Source: CAZKWG01 sp964615375
GTDB lineage: Bacteria; Myxococcota_A; UBA796; CAZKWG01
Assembly: GCA_964615375.1 (NCBI GenBank)
Contig: CAZTOW010000010.1
Location: forward strand, 62,001 to 126,000
Length of the DNA: 64,000 nucleotides
Reading direction: 5' to 3'
Below are positions 16,536 through 23,624 of this stretch, piece by piece. Position numbers and translations under genes: made by a program. The notes under the pieces were generated by a model. That model was not told the DNA's origin, made no database searches, and saw only the letters and a program-made list of their open reading frames with translations. Positions within the stretch are counted from its first letter, which is position 1, and each line of letters opens with the position of its first letter.

Positions 16536-16565
16536 GCCCCAGGAGCTTCCTCGAAAGATCTCGCG

Positions 16566-16594
16566 TTGACACTCTCTCGCCGGCCCATTATCGT
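16566..16594 (+). promoter_or_regulatory. Sigma70-type promoter for the tandem lipoprotein genes
   Basis: TTGACA at 16566-16571 and TATCGT at 16589-16594 are separated by 17 bp. The expected start of transcription is near 16601, leaving a leader of about 130 nt before the ATG at 16730, which has a strong GGAGGA ribosome-binding site. This is one of the two best consensus-like promoters I can see in the window. Confidence 0.6.
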
Positions 16595-16729
16595 GCCTGG
16601 GCGGAGGTCGGAGCAGCACGCTCCGGCGCGTGAACGACCCGGCGAATATCAACGAGGATCCAGCGGGCCTCATGAGTGGGGGCTGCTGGTCCTGAGACAG
16701 TTCGGCGCGAGGGCGCTGTAGGAGGAGCC

Positions 16730-17740
16730 ATGATCCTGTTCGGGTGGATGCTGAGCGCGCTGGCGCTCATCGGGTGCAAGGGCGACGACAAGACGGGCGA
16801 GACCGGCGAGGGCGAGGAGGAGACCTGCGAGGTCCAGATCTCCGAGACCGTGCCCACGGGCGGCGACTCGGACTTCTACTATCGCGGGACCATCGAGGTC
16901 TACTTCACCGCTACCGACTCGGACGGTGAGGTGATGCTGATGGACTCCGCGGGCACCGAGGTCTCGGGCTCGACGAGCTGGAGCGACGACGGCACGGTGC
17001 TGTACTTCACGCCGGACTCGGCGCTGGCCCCGTCCACCGACTACACGCTGATGATCAGCTACTGCGGCGGCAACCCCGAGGTCACCTTCCGCACGAGCGA
17101 GGTCGGCGGCTCCGTGGAAGAGGACACGCTGGTGGGCAAGGCCTACTCCATCGACCTCGGCTCCGCCCGCTTCATCGAGCCGGAGGGCATCGGCGCGGTG
17201 CTGGGCGAGCTGCTCACCCAGAACATCCTGGTGGGCGTGACCGCGGTGGGCGGCGGCACCATCCAGATGGTCGGCGCCATCTCGGCCGAGGGCACCACCA
17301 CGCAGGACACCTGCACGCCCTCCATCCCCTTCCCCGAGGCGGACTTCTCGCAGAACCCCTACTTCGAGATCGGCCCGGAGGACACGACGATCTCGGTGGC
17401 CGGCTACACCGCGACGATCGGCGACCTGCAGATCAGCGGAGCCTTCGGCCCCGACCTGTCCTACTTCTCGGGCGGCACGCTCGGCGGCGTGGTGGACACC
17501 ACCACCCTCGATGACATCCCCGATCTCGCCGAGCTCGCGGGCTGCGACGGCACCAGCGACGCCTGCCTCTGCGACTTCATCGCGGGGACCGGCTTCGCCA
17601 CCTGCAGCGAGTGCCCGGACGGCAGCGGCCCCTACTGCCTGACCCTCCTGGCCGACCAGATCGTGGCCACGGAGATCGACGGCACGGTGATCGAGGTGTC
17701 CGAGGAGGACATCGCCGCGAACCCCGAGTGCGCGGAGTAG
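16730..17740 (+). CDS. Lipoprotein with Ig-like (Big_5-type) domain, paralogue 1
   Basis: 336 aa. A GGAGGA site precedes the ATG, and the signal peptide ends at Cys16 (ALIGC), followed by a short KTGETGEGEEE linker. Residues about 35-125 form an Ig-like fold of the Big_5 kind (IEVYFTATDSDGEVMLMDSAG, LYFTPDSALAPSTDYTL). The C-terminal part (about 135-336) has several Cys residues and no recognised domain. The next gene encodes a protein of exactly the same length and layout. A surface or outer-membrane role is inferred. Confidence 0.75.
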   Translation: MILFGWMLSALALIGCKGDDKTGETGEGEEETCEVQISETVPTGGDSDFYYRGTIEVYFTATDSDGEVMLMDSAGTEVSGSTSWSDDGTVLYFTPDSALAPSTDYTLMISYCGGNPEVTFRTSEVGGSVEEDTLVGKAYSIDLGSARFIEPEGIGAVLGELLTQNILVGVTAVGGGTIQMVGAISAEGTTTQDTCTPSIPFPEADFSQNPYFEIGPEDTTISVAGYTATIGDLQISGAFGPDLSYFSGGTLGGVVDTTTLDDIPDLAELAGCDGTSDACLCDFIAGTGFATCSECPDGSGPYCLTLLADQIVATEIDGTVIEVSEEDIAANPECAE

Positions 17741-17743
17741 CCG

Positions 17744-18754
17744 ATGTTCAGCCTGCTCACGGCGCTCCTGCTCGTCGGATGCAACCGCGACAAGGATGAG
17801 GGCGGCGGTCAGGAGACCAGCGCTCCCGAGCCCCCACCCTGCGACGTGAGCGAGCTCACGGAGAGCTGGCCGGAGGACGGCCTGTCCCCGGCCAGCCGCT
17901 CCCTTCAGCTCAGCGCCTCCTTCTCGGGCGTCGCGTCCGAAGAGGGGGTGCTGATCACCGTGACCGACGCGGACGGCGCCGAGGTCGCGGGCACCACCAC
18001 GCTGACCGATGGCCTCATCACCTGGGAGGCCGCGGATCTCCTGGCCGAGGACGCGGACTACACCTGGGCCGTCACCGTCTGCGACGCCAGCGGCGGCGGG
18101 TCCTTCACCACCGGCGCCTGGGGCGAGCGCATGGACCCGGCGGAGCTGCCGGACAGCTCCTTCCAGCTCGATCTCAGCGACGCCACCTGGATCTCCCCCG
18201 AGGGCGGCGAGAGCCTGTTCAGCAGCCTCTTCGACGGCATCCTGCTGCTGGGCGTGGAGGCCGCGGACGAAGGCTCCATCGATCTCATCGCCGCCATCGG
18301 CGAGGAGTACGAGGACGAGTACGGCTCCTTCATCCAGCAGAGCCCCTGCTACGCGACGGCCGACTTCCAGCCCTCCGACTTCCGCAACAACCCCTACGCC
18401 AGCGTGGGCCCCACGACGCTCTCGCTGTCCTTCGAGGGGATCACCGTCCCGCTCCAGAACGTCTACGTGAGCGGGGCCTTCGTGGGCGGCACCGCCCTGG
18501 CCGACGGCACGCTGTCGGCTGAGCTGGACATGCGCGTGGCCGCCGACGGCTTTGGCCTGGGCTACGACGCCGAGGGCCTCTGCGACCTGCTCCAGACCTA
18601 CGTGGGCCTGGACTGCATGGCCTGCATGGAGGACGGCGAGGAGCTCTGCGTCGGCCTCGAGCTCGAGGACATCACGGGCACCCTCGTCGAGGGCCTGCGC
18701 GTGGTGCCCAACGACGACCCCCAGGAGTGCTCGACGGACTCCACGGACCGCTGA
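17744..18754 (+). CDS. Lipoprotein with Ig-like domain, paralogue 2
   Basis: 336 aa with Cys13 as the lipidated residue (LLLVGC). It starts 3 bp after its paralogue and shares its plan: an Ig-like domain, then a C-terminal region with F-x-LDLSDATWISPEGG, NPYASVGPTTLSLSFEGI, VYVSGAF and GLELEDITGTLVEG. The matching strings in paralogue 1 are YSIDLGSARFIEPEG, NPYFEIGPEDTTISVAGY, LQISGAF and TLLADQIVATEIDGT. This is a tandem gene duplication followed by divergence. The function is unknown. Confidence 0.75.
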   Translation: MFSLLTALLLVGCNRDKDEGGGQETSAPEPPPCDVSELTESWPEDGLSPASRSLQLSASFSGVASEEGVLITVTDADGAEVAGTTTLTDGLITWEAADLLAEDADYTWAVTVCDASGGGSFTTGAWGERMDPAELPDSSFQLDLSDATWISPEGGESLFSSLFDGILLLGVEAADEGSIDLIAAIGEEYEDEYGSFIQQSPCYATADFQPSDFRNNPYASVGPTTLSLSFEGITVPLQNVYVSGAFVGGTALADGTLSAELDMRVAADGFGLGYDAEGLCDLLQTYVGLDCMACMEDGEELCVGLELEDITGTLVEGLRVVPNDDPQECSTDSTDR

Positions 18755-18772
18755 GGCGACCGCTCGGGGCGC

Positions 18773-19780
18773 TCACCGGGCGCTCCGGGCCTCGTAGGCC
18801 GCGGTCCAGGCGCGCAGGAAGTTCTCCCCGCGGGCGCCGGCGATCTGGGCCTCGGTCCAGCCACGGCGGCGGAGCTCGTCCCAGAGGGCCGGCAGCCTGG
18901 CGCTGTCCTCCAGGCCCGCGGGCGTCTTGATGAGGCCGTCGTAGTCGCTGCCCAGCGCCACGCAGCCCTCGCCGCCCACCTTCCGCAGGTGGTCGAAGTG
19001 GTCGGCCGCCTCGGAGAGATCGCCCGAGCCGCCCAGGAAGGTGCGGTGCAGGTTTACGCCGATGACGCCGCCGGTCTTGGCGATGCAGACGATCTCCTCG
19101 TCGCTCAGGTTCCGGCCGTGGGCGGAGAGCGCGTAGGCCGAGGAGTGCGAGGCGATGACCGGGACGGCGCTGCCCTGGCAGACGTCGAGGGTGGCCTCGC
19201 GGCTGAGGTGGGAGACGTCCACCAGGAGCCCGAGGGCCTGCGCCCGCGCGACGAGGGCCCGCCCGTCGGGGGTCAGGCCGCCGCCGCTGTCGCCCGAGCT
19301 CCCGGCGAAGCGCGTGCTGAAGCTCCAGGCGGGGCCGATCATGGAGAGGCCGTGGGCGACTAGATAATCTAGTGTCCCCGACCAGTCCTCCCCCAGGCCG
19401 TGGGCGCCCTCCAGCGAGAGCAGGGCGGCGACCCTCCCCTCCCCCGCGATGCGGCGCGCGTCGGCCGGGGTGCGGGCCAGCTCCACCGCGTCCAGGCGGG
19501 CGTCCTCCTTCTCGAAGCGCTCCAGCAGGGCCAGCACGCGGGCGCGCCCGTCCACGTTGCGCGGGGGCCAGAGCGCGAAGACCGCTACGTTGGTCCCGCC
19601 CTTCTGGAGCTGCGGCAGCCCCGCCTCCAGGCCCGTGGGGGCGTCCAGAGGCAGCCCCCGGGAGAGGAGCTGCGTGAGCGTGTCGAGGTGAAGATCGGCC
19701 TGGACGGGCGCCGCGAGGGCGCGCGCGGCCACGCCGAGCGTCAGGAGAAGGGTGATTCGGTAAAGGAATTGTGGCGTCAT
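18773..19780 (-). CDS. Membrane dipeptidase, peptidase family M19
   Basis: 335 aa from the ATG at 19780. A signal peptide (RITLLLTLGVAARALA) indicates export. The M19 fold shows its metal and substrate motifs: HLDT near residue 30, a LLSLEGAHG segment, VDVSHLS and IASHSSAY in the middle, and ALGSDYDGLIKTP near the C-terminus. These enzymes are binuclear zinc dipeptidases. The motif CTAGATAATCTAG lies inside the gene (19360-19372), where it is read as Leu-Asp-Tyr-Leu with CTA codons that are otherwise rare here. Confidence 0.9.
   Translation of the reverse strand: MTPQFLYRITLLLTLGVAARALAAPVQADLHLDTLTQLLSRGLPLDAPTGLEAGLPQLQKGGTNVAVFALWPPRNVDGRARVLALLERFEKEDARLDAVELARTPADARRIAGEGRVAALLSLEGAHGLGEDWSGTLDYLVAHGLSMIGPAWSFSTRFAGSSGDSGGGLTPDGRALVARAQALGLLVDVSHLSREATLDVCQGSAVPVIASHSSAYALSAHGRNLSDEEIVCIAKTGGVIGVNLHRTFLGGSGDLSEAADHFDHLRKVGGEGCVALGSDYDGLIKTPAGLEDSARLPALWDELRRRGWTEAQIAGARGENFLRAWTAAYEARSAR
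19360..19372. repeat. Palindromic motif CTAG-N5-CTAG, copy B
   Basis: This is an exact copy of the 13-bp palindrome at 10259-10271, embedded in the dipeptidase coding sequence. Flanks extend the symmetry to ACTAG/CTAGT. The encoded residues use CTA, GAT, TAT and CTA codons in an otherwise G/C-ending gene. Confidence 0.65.
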
Positions 19781-19854
19781 GGGCGGTCTCGGAGCGCATC
19801 CCCTGGCAGGCTGAGGTGTTGGACGGTAAGGTGCCCGCTCCACGGAGGCAACCC

Positions 19855-21699
19855 ATGGTGGTACTGCTGCTGTCCATCGCCAGCGCGCTCGCCGGTGTGC
19901 GCGCGTCCAGCGAGCTCTCGAACGAGTCCGGGAAACACCCCGCCGCCGCGGCCGCGGACGGCCTGCTCAAGAGCGGCTGGGCCGAAGGTGTGCCGGTCTC
20001 CAGCGAGGGCGCCTGGCTCGAGCTCGATCTCGGCAAGGCCACCGAGATGACCACGCTCTCCCTCTGGCCGGGCAACCTGGCCGAGGGCGCGCGGAGCTTC
20101 CGCGAGTACAGCCGGCCGCACATGGTCCAGATCTACGTGGACGACAAGCCGGTGGGCGGGCAGGTGCGGCTGGACGATCAGCCGAAGCGCTACGACATCC
20201 CGCTCGGCGAGAAGGGCGCCAGCGTCCGCGGCCGGAAGGTCAAGGTCGAGGTGGTCAAGAGCTTCGAGGGCTCGGTCTACTCGGACCTGTTCATCGCCGA
20301 GGTCGCGGTGGACTTCCCCGAGCGCGCCGGGCTCCAGAAGCTGGAGGGCTGGCTGAAGTCCAAGGACGCCGAGCGCGCCCGCGCGGCCTTCGACGCCCAG
20401 ATCGACGAGAAGTACCAGGCCTACAAGGCGGCCCAGTTCGGCGACTCGGCGGCGCTCGACTTCATCGGCGACGCGGTGGCGGACGGCGCGCCCTACCTTC
20501 GCGAGAAGGTCAAGGCGCTGGTGAGCGACGGCTACCGCGCGCAGGGCAACGTCTCCGACCCTCGGGCCCAGGAGGCGGCGCGCAAGCTCAAGGACGCCAA
20601 CGTCATCCCCGCCTTCCAGATGGCGCAGCTCCGCGCCGTGGGCGAGGAGGCCCGGGTCCTCCAGGACGTGGTCGAGATCTTCGAGGCCTACCAGGAGCTC
20701 ATCGGCGGCGGGAACCGGAACATCCCCTACTGGGGCCAGCCCGGCTGGGAGCCCGGCGCGCTGCGCGGCTTCGACGAGCCGCTCGATATGGACATGGACT
20801 CGGCGGGCAACGTCTACGTCGCCGACACCGGCAACAACCGGGTGCAGCTCTTCGCCGAGAACGGCCGCCCGGTCAAGCAGTGGGGCCCCAAGGCCGACAT
20901 CACCGACGCCTGGTTCAGCACCGGCCGCAAGTGGTACGTCAGCGGCGCCGCCCCGGGTGAGGGCGCCGGCGCCTTCTTCAATCCGGTGGCCGTCGAGGTG
21001 ATCCCGGGCAAGGACGGGGATCGCTTCGCCGTCCTGGACGCGAAGGGCCGGGTCCAGGTCTTCGACGAGAACGGCAAGCCCGCGCTGAGCTGGACGATCC
21101 AGACCCGCGAGGTCATCGAGGCCGGGCTCGGCGGGACCGCCTACCTCGTGTGGGTGCCGCAGAAGGAGCGGCTCTACGCGATCGTCCAGAATCGCGCCTT
21201 CGGCTACGATCTCAGCGCCAACGAGGTGGTGCGCTTCGATCTCAAGGACGGCACGCCCAAGGCCGCCTGCCTGGGCCCCGGCGGCAAGCTGCTGCTGGCC
21301 TACGGCTACGAGGTCATCGCCTACGACCCCGACGGCTTCCGCTACGGCGCCGTCGTGGAGAGCGGCCAGCTGGGCCAGGGCTACGAGGACATCGACCTGG
21401 CCCTGGACGCCGAGGAGAAGCTCTGGGCGATCACGGACGTGGGCGAGGTGATCCTCTTCAAGAAGCTGGGCAAGGTCGAGTTCACGATCCAGGCGGTGAA
21501 CCGCCCGATCCGCCGTCCGCGCATGGTGGTCAAGGACGGCATCGTCTACTTCTCCAGCGACGACCGCGTCGAGGTGGTCGACGCGCTCCAGGCCCACATG
21601 GACCAGGTGGCCGAGGAGCAGCGGCAGACGGAGAAGGAGGGCAAGGGCAAGGAGAAGGGCAAGGGCAAGGGCAAGAACAAGGGCGGGTCCGAGGAGTGA
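19855..21699 (+). CDS. Secreted discoidin-like plus NHL beta-propeller protein
   Basis: 614 aa. A GGAGG site sits 7 nt ahead of the ATG at 19855. A signal peptide (LLLSIASALAGVRA) leads into a discoidin/F5-8C-like domain at about 20-165, with EGAWLELDLGKATEMTTLSLWPG and a YSDLFIAEVAV strand. A helical segment follows, then NHL-type repeats from about 300 to 580 (MDMDSAGNVYVADTGNNRVQLF, FAVLDAKGRVQVFDENGKP). The last 25 residues are a Lys/Gly/Glu tail. A carbohydrate- or surface-binding role fits the domain set. The stop overlaps the next gene start. Confidence 0.8.
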   Translation: MVVLLLSIASALAGVRASSELSNESGKHPAAAAADGLLKSGWAEGVPVSSEGAWLELDLGKATEMTTLSLWPGNLAEGARSFREYSRPHMVQIYVDDKPVGGQVRLDDQPKRYDIPLGEKGASVRGRKVKVEVVKSFEGSVYSDLFIAEVAVDFPERAGLQKLEGWLKSKDAERARAAFDAQIDEKYQAYKAAQFGDSAALDFIGDAVADGAPYLREKVKALVSDGYRAQGNVSDPRAQEAARKLKDANVIPAFQMAQLRAVGEEARVLQDVVEIFEAYQELIGGGNRNIPYWGQPGWEPGALRGFDEPLDMDMDSAGNVYVADTGNNRVQLFAENGRPVKQWGPKADITDAWFSTGRKWYVSGAAPGEGAGAFFNPVAVEVIPGKDGDRFAVLDAKGRVQVFDENGKPALSWTIQTREVIEAGLGGTAYLVWVPQKERLYAIVQNRAFGYDLSANEVVRFDLKDGTPKAACLGPGGKLLLAYGYEVIAYDPDGFRYGAVVESGQLGQGYEDIDLALDAEEKLWAITDVGEVILFKKLGKVEFTIQAVNRPIRRPRMVVKDGIVYFSSDDRVEVVDALQAHMDQVAEEQRQTEKEGKGKEKGKGKGKNKGGSEE

Positions 21700-23039
21700 G
21701 CGCCGGGCTGCTCCTCCTGCTGCTGGCCTGTGGGGAGCCCCCCGCACCGCTGCTGAGCGAGCTGCCCGCCGATCAGCGCGTAGGAGGCCCCGCCGCCACC
21801 AGCGCGCCGGCGAGCTCACCCGCCCAGAGCTCGACCGCGCAGAGCTCGACCGCGCAGAGCCCGAGCTCCGCGGTGGCCGGGCTCCGCGTCTGGACGCCCG
21901 AGGACATCGACCAGCTCGCCCCCCTCGCCCCCGCCCGCCAGGGCCGCACCCCTCGCCCGCTCCCGGAGAGCGCCGAGCTGCGCGCGGCCATGGAGACCCT
22001 GGGCGAGGTGGTGCGGACGCGCGGGCTCGAGGCCCAGAACCCCTGGGCCGTGGCGCACGCCGTCCTGGCGCTGGGGCCAGACGCCACGCTCCCCGACGGG
22101 CGCGGGGTCGTCGACGCGCTGTTCACGGACAACGCCGAGATCGTCACGCTCGGCGGCCACGCGCTCCTGCAGTTCCCCGCCGCTCGCGGAGAGGCGCGGA
22201 TCGAGCCGCACACCGCGCTCCAGATCAAGAACATGGCGGAGGTCGGCGTCTCGCCCGAGCGCGCGGTCACCGTCGCCGGCCAGCAGCACCCCGTGGCCGA
22301 CCTCTGGCGCGCGACGGTGGTGGGCAGCTACCTGGACCTGAAGACGAACAAGGCCTCCTTTCGCTCGCCGGACGACGTGGGCTGGCTCGTGCAGGCGCTG
22401 GCGACCTGGGCTCCCCCCGAGGGGCTGCGCTGGCGCTCGGTCACGGGCTCCGAGCAGGATCTGACGCTGCTGACCCGCTTCGCCGTGGGCGCGCTGCTCA
22501 AGGAGACCAGCTTCCTGTCGGAGGCCATGGCGAAGAACGAGGGCTTCGAGCGCAAGGGCCAGGGCATCTTCCGCTACACCTGCGGGGGCGCGCACCTGCT
22601 CCAGGGCGCCGCCTACGCGGTCGCCCGCGGCTACGGAGGCGAGCAGGAGCGGGCGGCCATGCGCGCGCAGGCGACCCTGCACCTCTGGCGCTTCCCGCGC
22701 GAGCAGAAGATCACGGACGACGCCATCCAGAAGGCGCCTGAGCACCGGCTCCGCCTGCTCTCGCAGCGGCTGAAGTTCGCCGGCCACGCGCTGGAGAGCG
22801 CCCAGAAGCTGGCGATCCTGGGCTTCCTGGACCTGGACGACGCGAGCCAGGCCGTGGTCAACGACATGGCCCGCTCCATCGTGTCCACCACCTCCGCCCT
22901 GAAGCAGGGCGGGGCCTTCGACAAGCTCGACGAGATCCGCGCGAAGGACGAGCAGCTCTACCTGGACCTCGTCGGCGACGCGGCCCACGCCCTGCGCGGG
23001 CTGGAGCTGGCGCTGGGTCGCCAGACCCTCGGCTGGTAG
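21696..23039 (+). CDS. Lipoprotein of unknown function
   Basis: 447 aa starting at a GTG that overlaps the upstream stop (GTGA), so it is probably coupled to the discoidin/NHL gene. The leader LLLLLLAC places Cys12 at the lipid site. A 15-bp direct repeat encodes AQSST twice in the Ser/Ala-rich linker near residues 44-56. The body (about 70-447) is largely helical with no motif I recognise. Two segments (GIFRYTCGGAHLLQGAAYAV and SQRLKFAGHALESAQKL) look conserved enough to suggest a defined fold. Co-expression with its neighbour suggests a shared surface function. Confidence 0.7.
   Translation: MSAGLLLLLLACGEPPAPLLSELPADQRVGGPAATSAPASSPAQSSTAQSSTAQSPSSAVAGLRVWTPEDIDQLAPLAPARQGRTPRPLPESAELRAAMETLGEVVRTRGLEAQNPWAVAHAVLALGPDATLPDGRGVVDALFTDNAEIVTLGGHALLQFPAARGEARIEPHTALQIKNMAEVGVSPERAVTVAGQQHPVADLWRATVVGSYLDLKTNKASFRSPDDVGWLVQALATWAPPEGLRWRSVTGSEQDLTLLTRFAVGALLKETSFLSEAMAKNEGFERKGQGIFRYTCGGAHLLQGAAYAVARGYGGEQERAAMRAQATLHLWRFPREQKITDDAIQKAPEHRLRLLSQRLKFAGHALESAQKLAILGFLDLDDASQAVVNDMARSIVSTTSALKQGGAFDKLDEIRAKDEQLYLDLVGDAAHALRGLELALGRQTLGW
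21825..21860 (+). repeat. 15-bp direct repeat in lipoprotein linker
   Basis: The unit CAGAGCTCGACCGCG occurs twice (21825-21839, 21840-21854) with a 6-bp partial third copy. It encodes the AQSST linker repeats after the lipobox of the 21696 gene. Slippage is a likely origin, so the copy number may vary between strains. Confidence 0.7.
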
Positions 23040-23047
23040 CGGGCGGT

Positions 23048-23076
23048 TTGCCGCCGGGGGCCGGGGCGATTACCCT
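23048..23076 (+). promoter_or_regulatory. Promoter of rnpB
   Basis: TTGCCG at 23048-23053 and TACCCT at 23071-23076 are separated by 17 bp. Transcription would begin near 23083-23085, which is where the P1 helix of the RNase P RNA begins. The agreement between the predicted start and the RNA structure supports the call. Confidence 0.55.
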
Positions 23077-23084
23077 GTCCCTGC

Positions 23085-23520
23085 TGGAGGGATCCGGGTG
23101 ATCGCTGGCGGGCGCGAGCCCGCGGGAGGAAAGTCCGAGCTCCGCAGGGCAGGGTGCCAGGTAACGCCTGGTCGGGGTGACCCGCAGGACAGCGCCACAG
23201 AAAACACACCGCCATGTACGCATCCGGCCTCGCGCCGCGGCCATCCCTCGGGTCGCGCGGCGGCGAGGGGTCGGGGGCCCGCGAGGGCCCGGCAAGGTCG
23301 AACCGGTGCGGCAAGAGCGCACCGCGGCCCTGGTAACAGGGTCGGCAAGGCAAGCCCCACCCGGAGCAAGACCAAATAGAGGAGCGCCTGAGAGCTGCCC
23401 GTTCGATGCTCCCGGGTTGGTTGCTCGAGCCCGTCGGTGACGGCGGGCCTGGATGAATGATCACCTCCGCGCTCCGGGCGACCGGGTGCGAGACAGAACT
23501 CGGCTTACAGGATCCCTCTG
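23085..23520 (+). ncRNA. rnpB: RNase P RNA, bacterial type A
   Basis: The catalytic RNA that matures tRNA 5' ends. The universally conserved blocks are present in order: GAGGAAAGTCCGAGCTC (23126-23142), the ACAGAAA element (23197-23203), GCAAGACCAAATAGAGG (about 23366-23382), GGATGAATGATCACC (about 23451-23465) and ACAGAACTCGGCTTAC (about 23493-23508). The P1 helix pairs GAGGGATCC (23087-23095) with GGATCCCTC (23510-23518), which fixes both ends within a few bases. Length about 435 nt. A promoter lies just upstream and a stem-loop just downstream. Confidence 0.96.
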
Positions 23521-23522
23521 GC

Positions 23523-23544
23523 CCGCCCCGGTTCGCCGGGGCGG
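23523..23544 (+). terminator. Stem-loop after rnpB, probable terminator
   Basis: CCGCCCCGG and CCGGGGCGG form a 9-bp perfect stem closed by a TTCG tetraloop, immediately after the RNase P RNA. Only a weak pyrimidine tract follows, not a clean T-run, as is common in high-G+C genomes. Confidence 0.65.
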
Positions 23545-23624
23545 CGCTCTCCGCTTCGTCCCGGACGCGCACCCGAGCCCGCGCTGCGTTATGCGGGCCC
23601 CCTCGTCGTCCACAGGAGCCCCCC

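Noticed and set aside
23457..23624. N-terminal extension of malic enzyme
   Set aside because: It would overlap the RNase P RNA. The AGGAG site and conserved N-terminus support the ATG at 23625.
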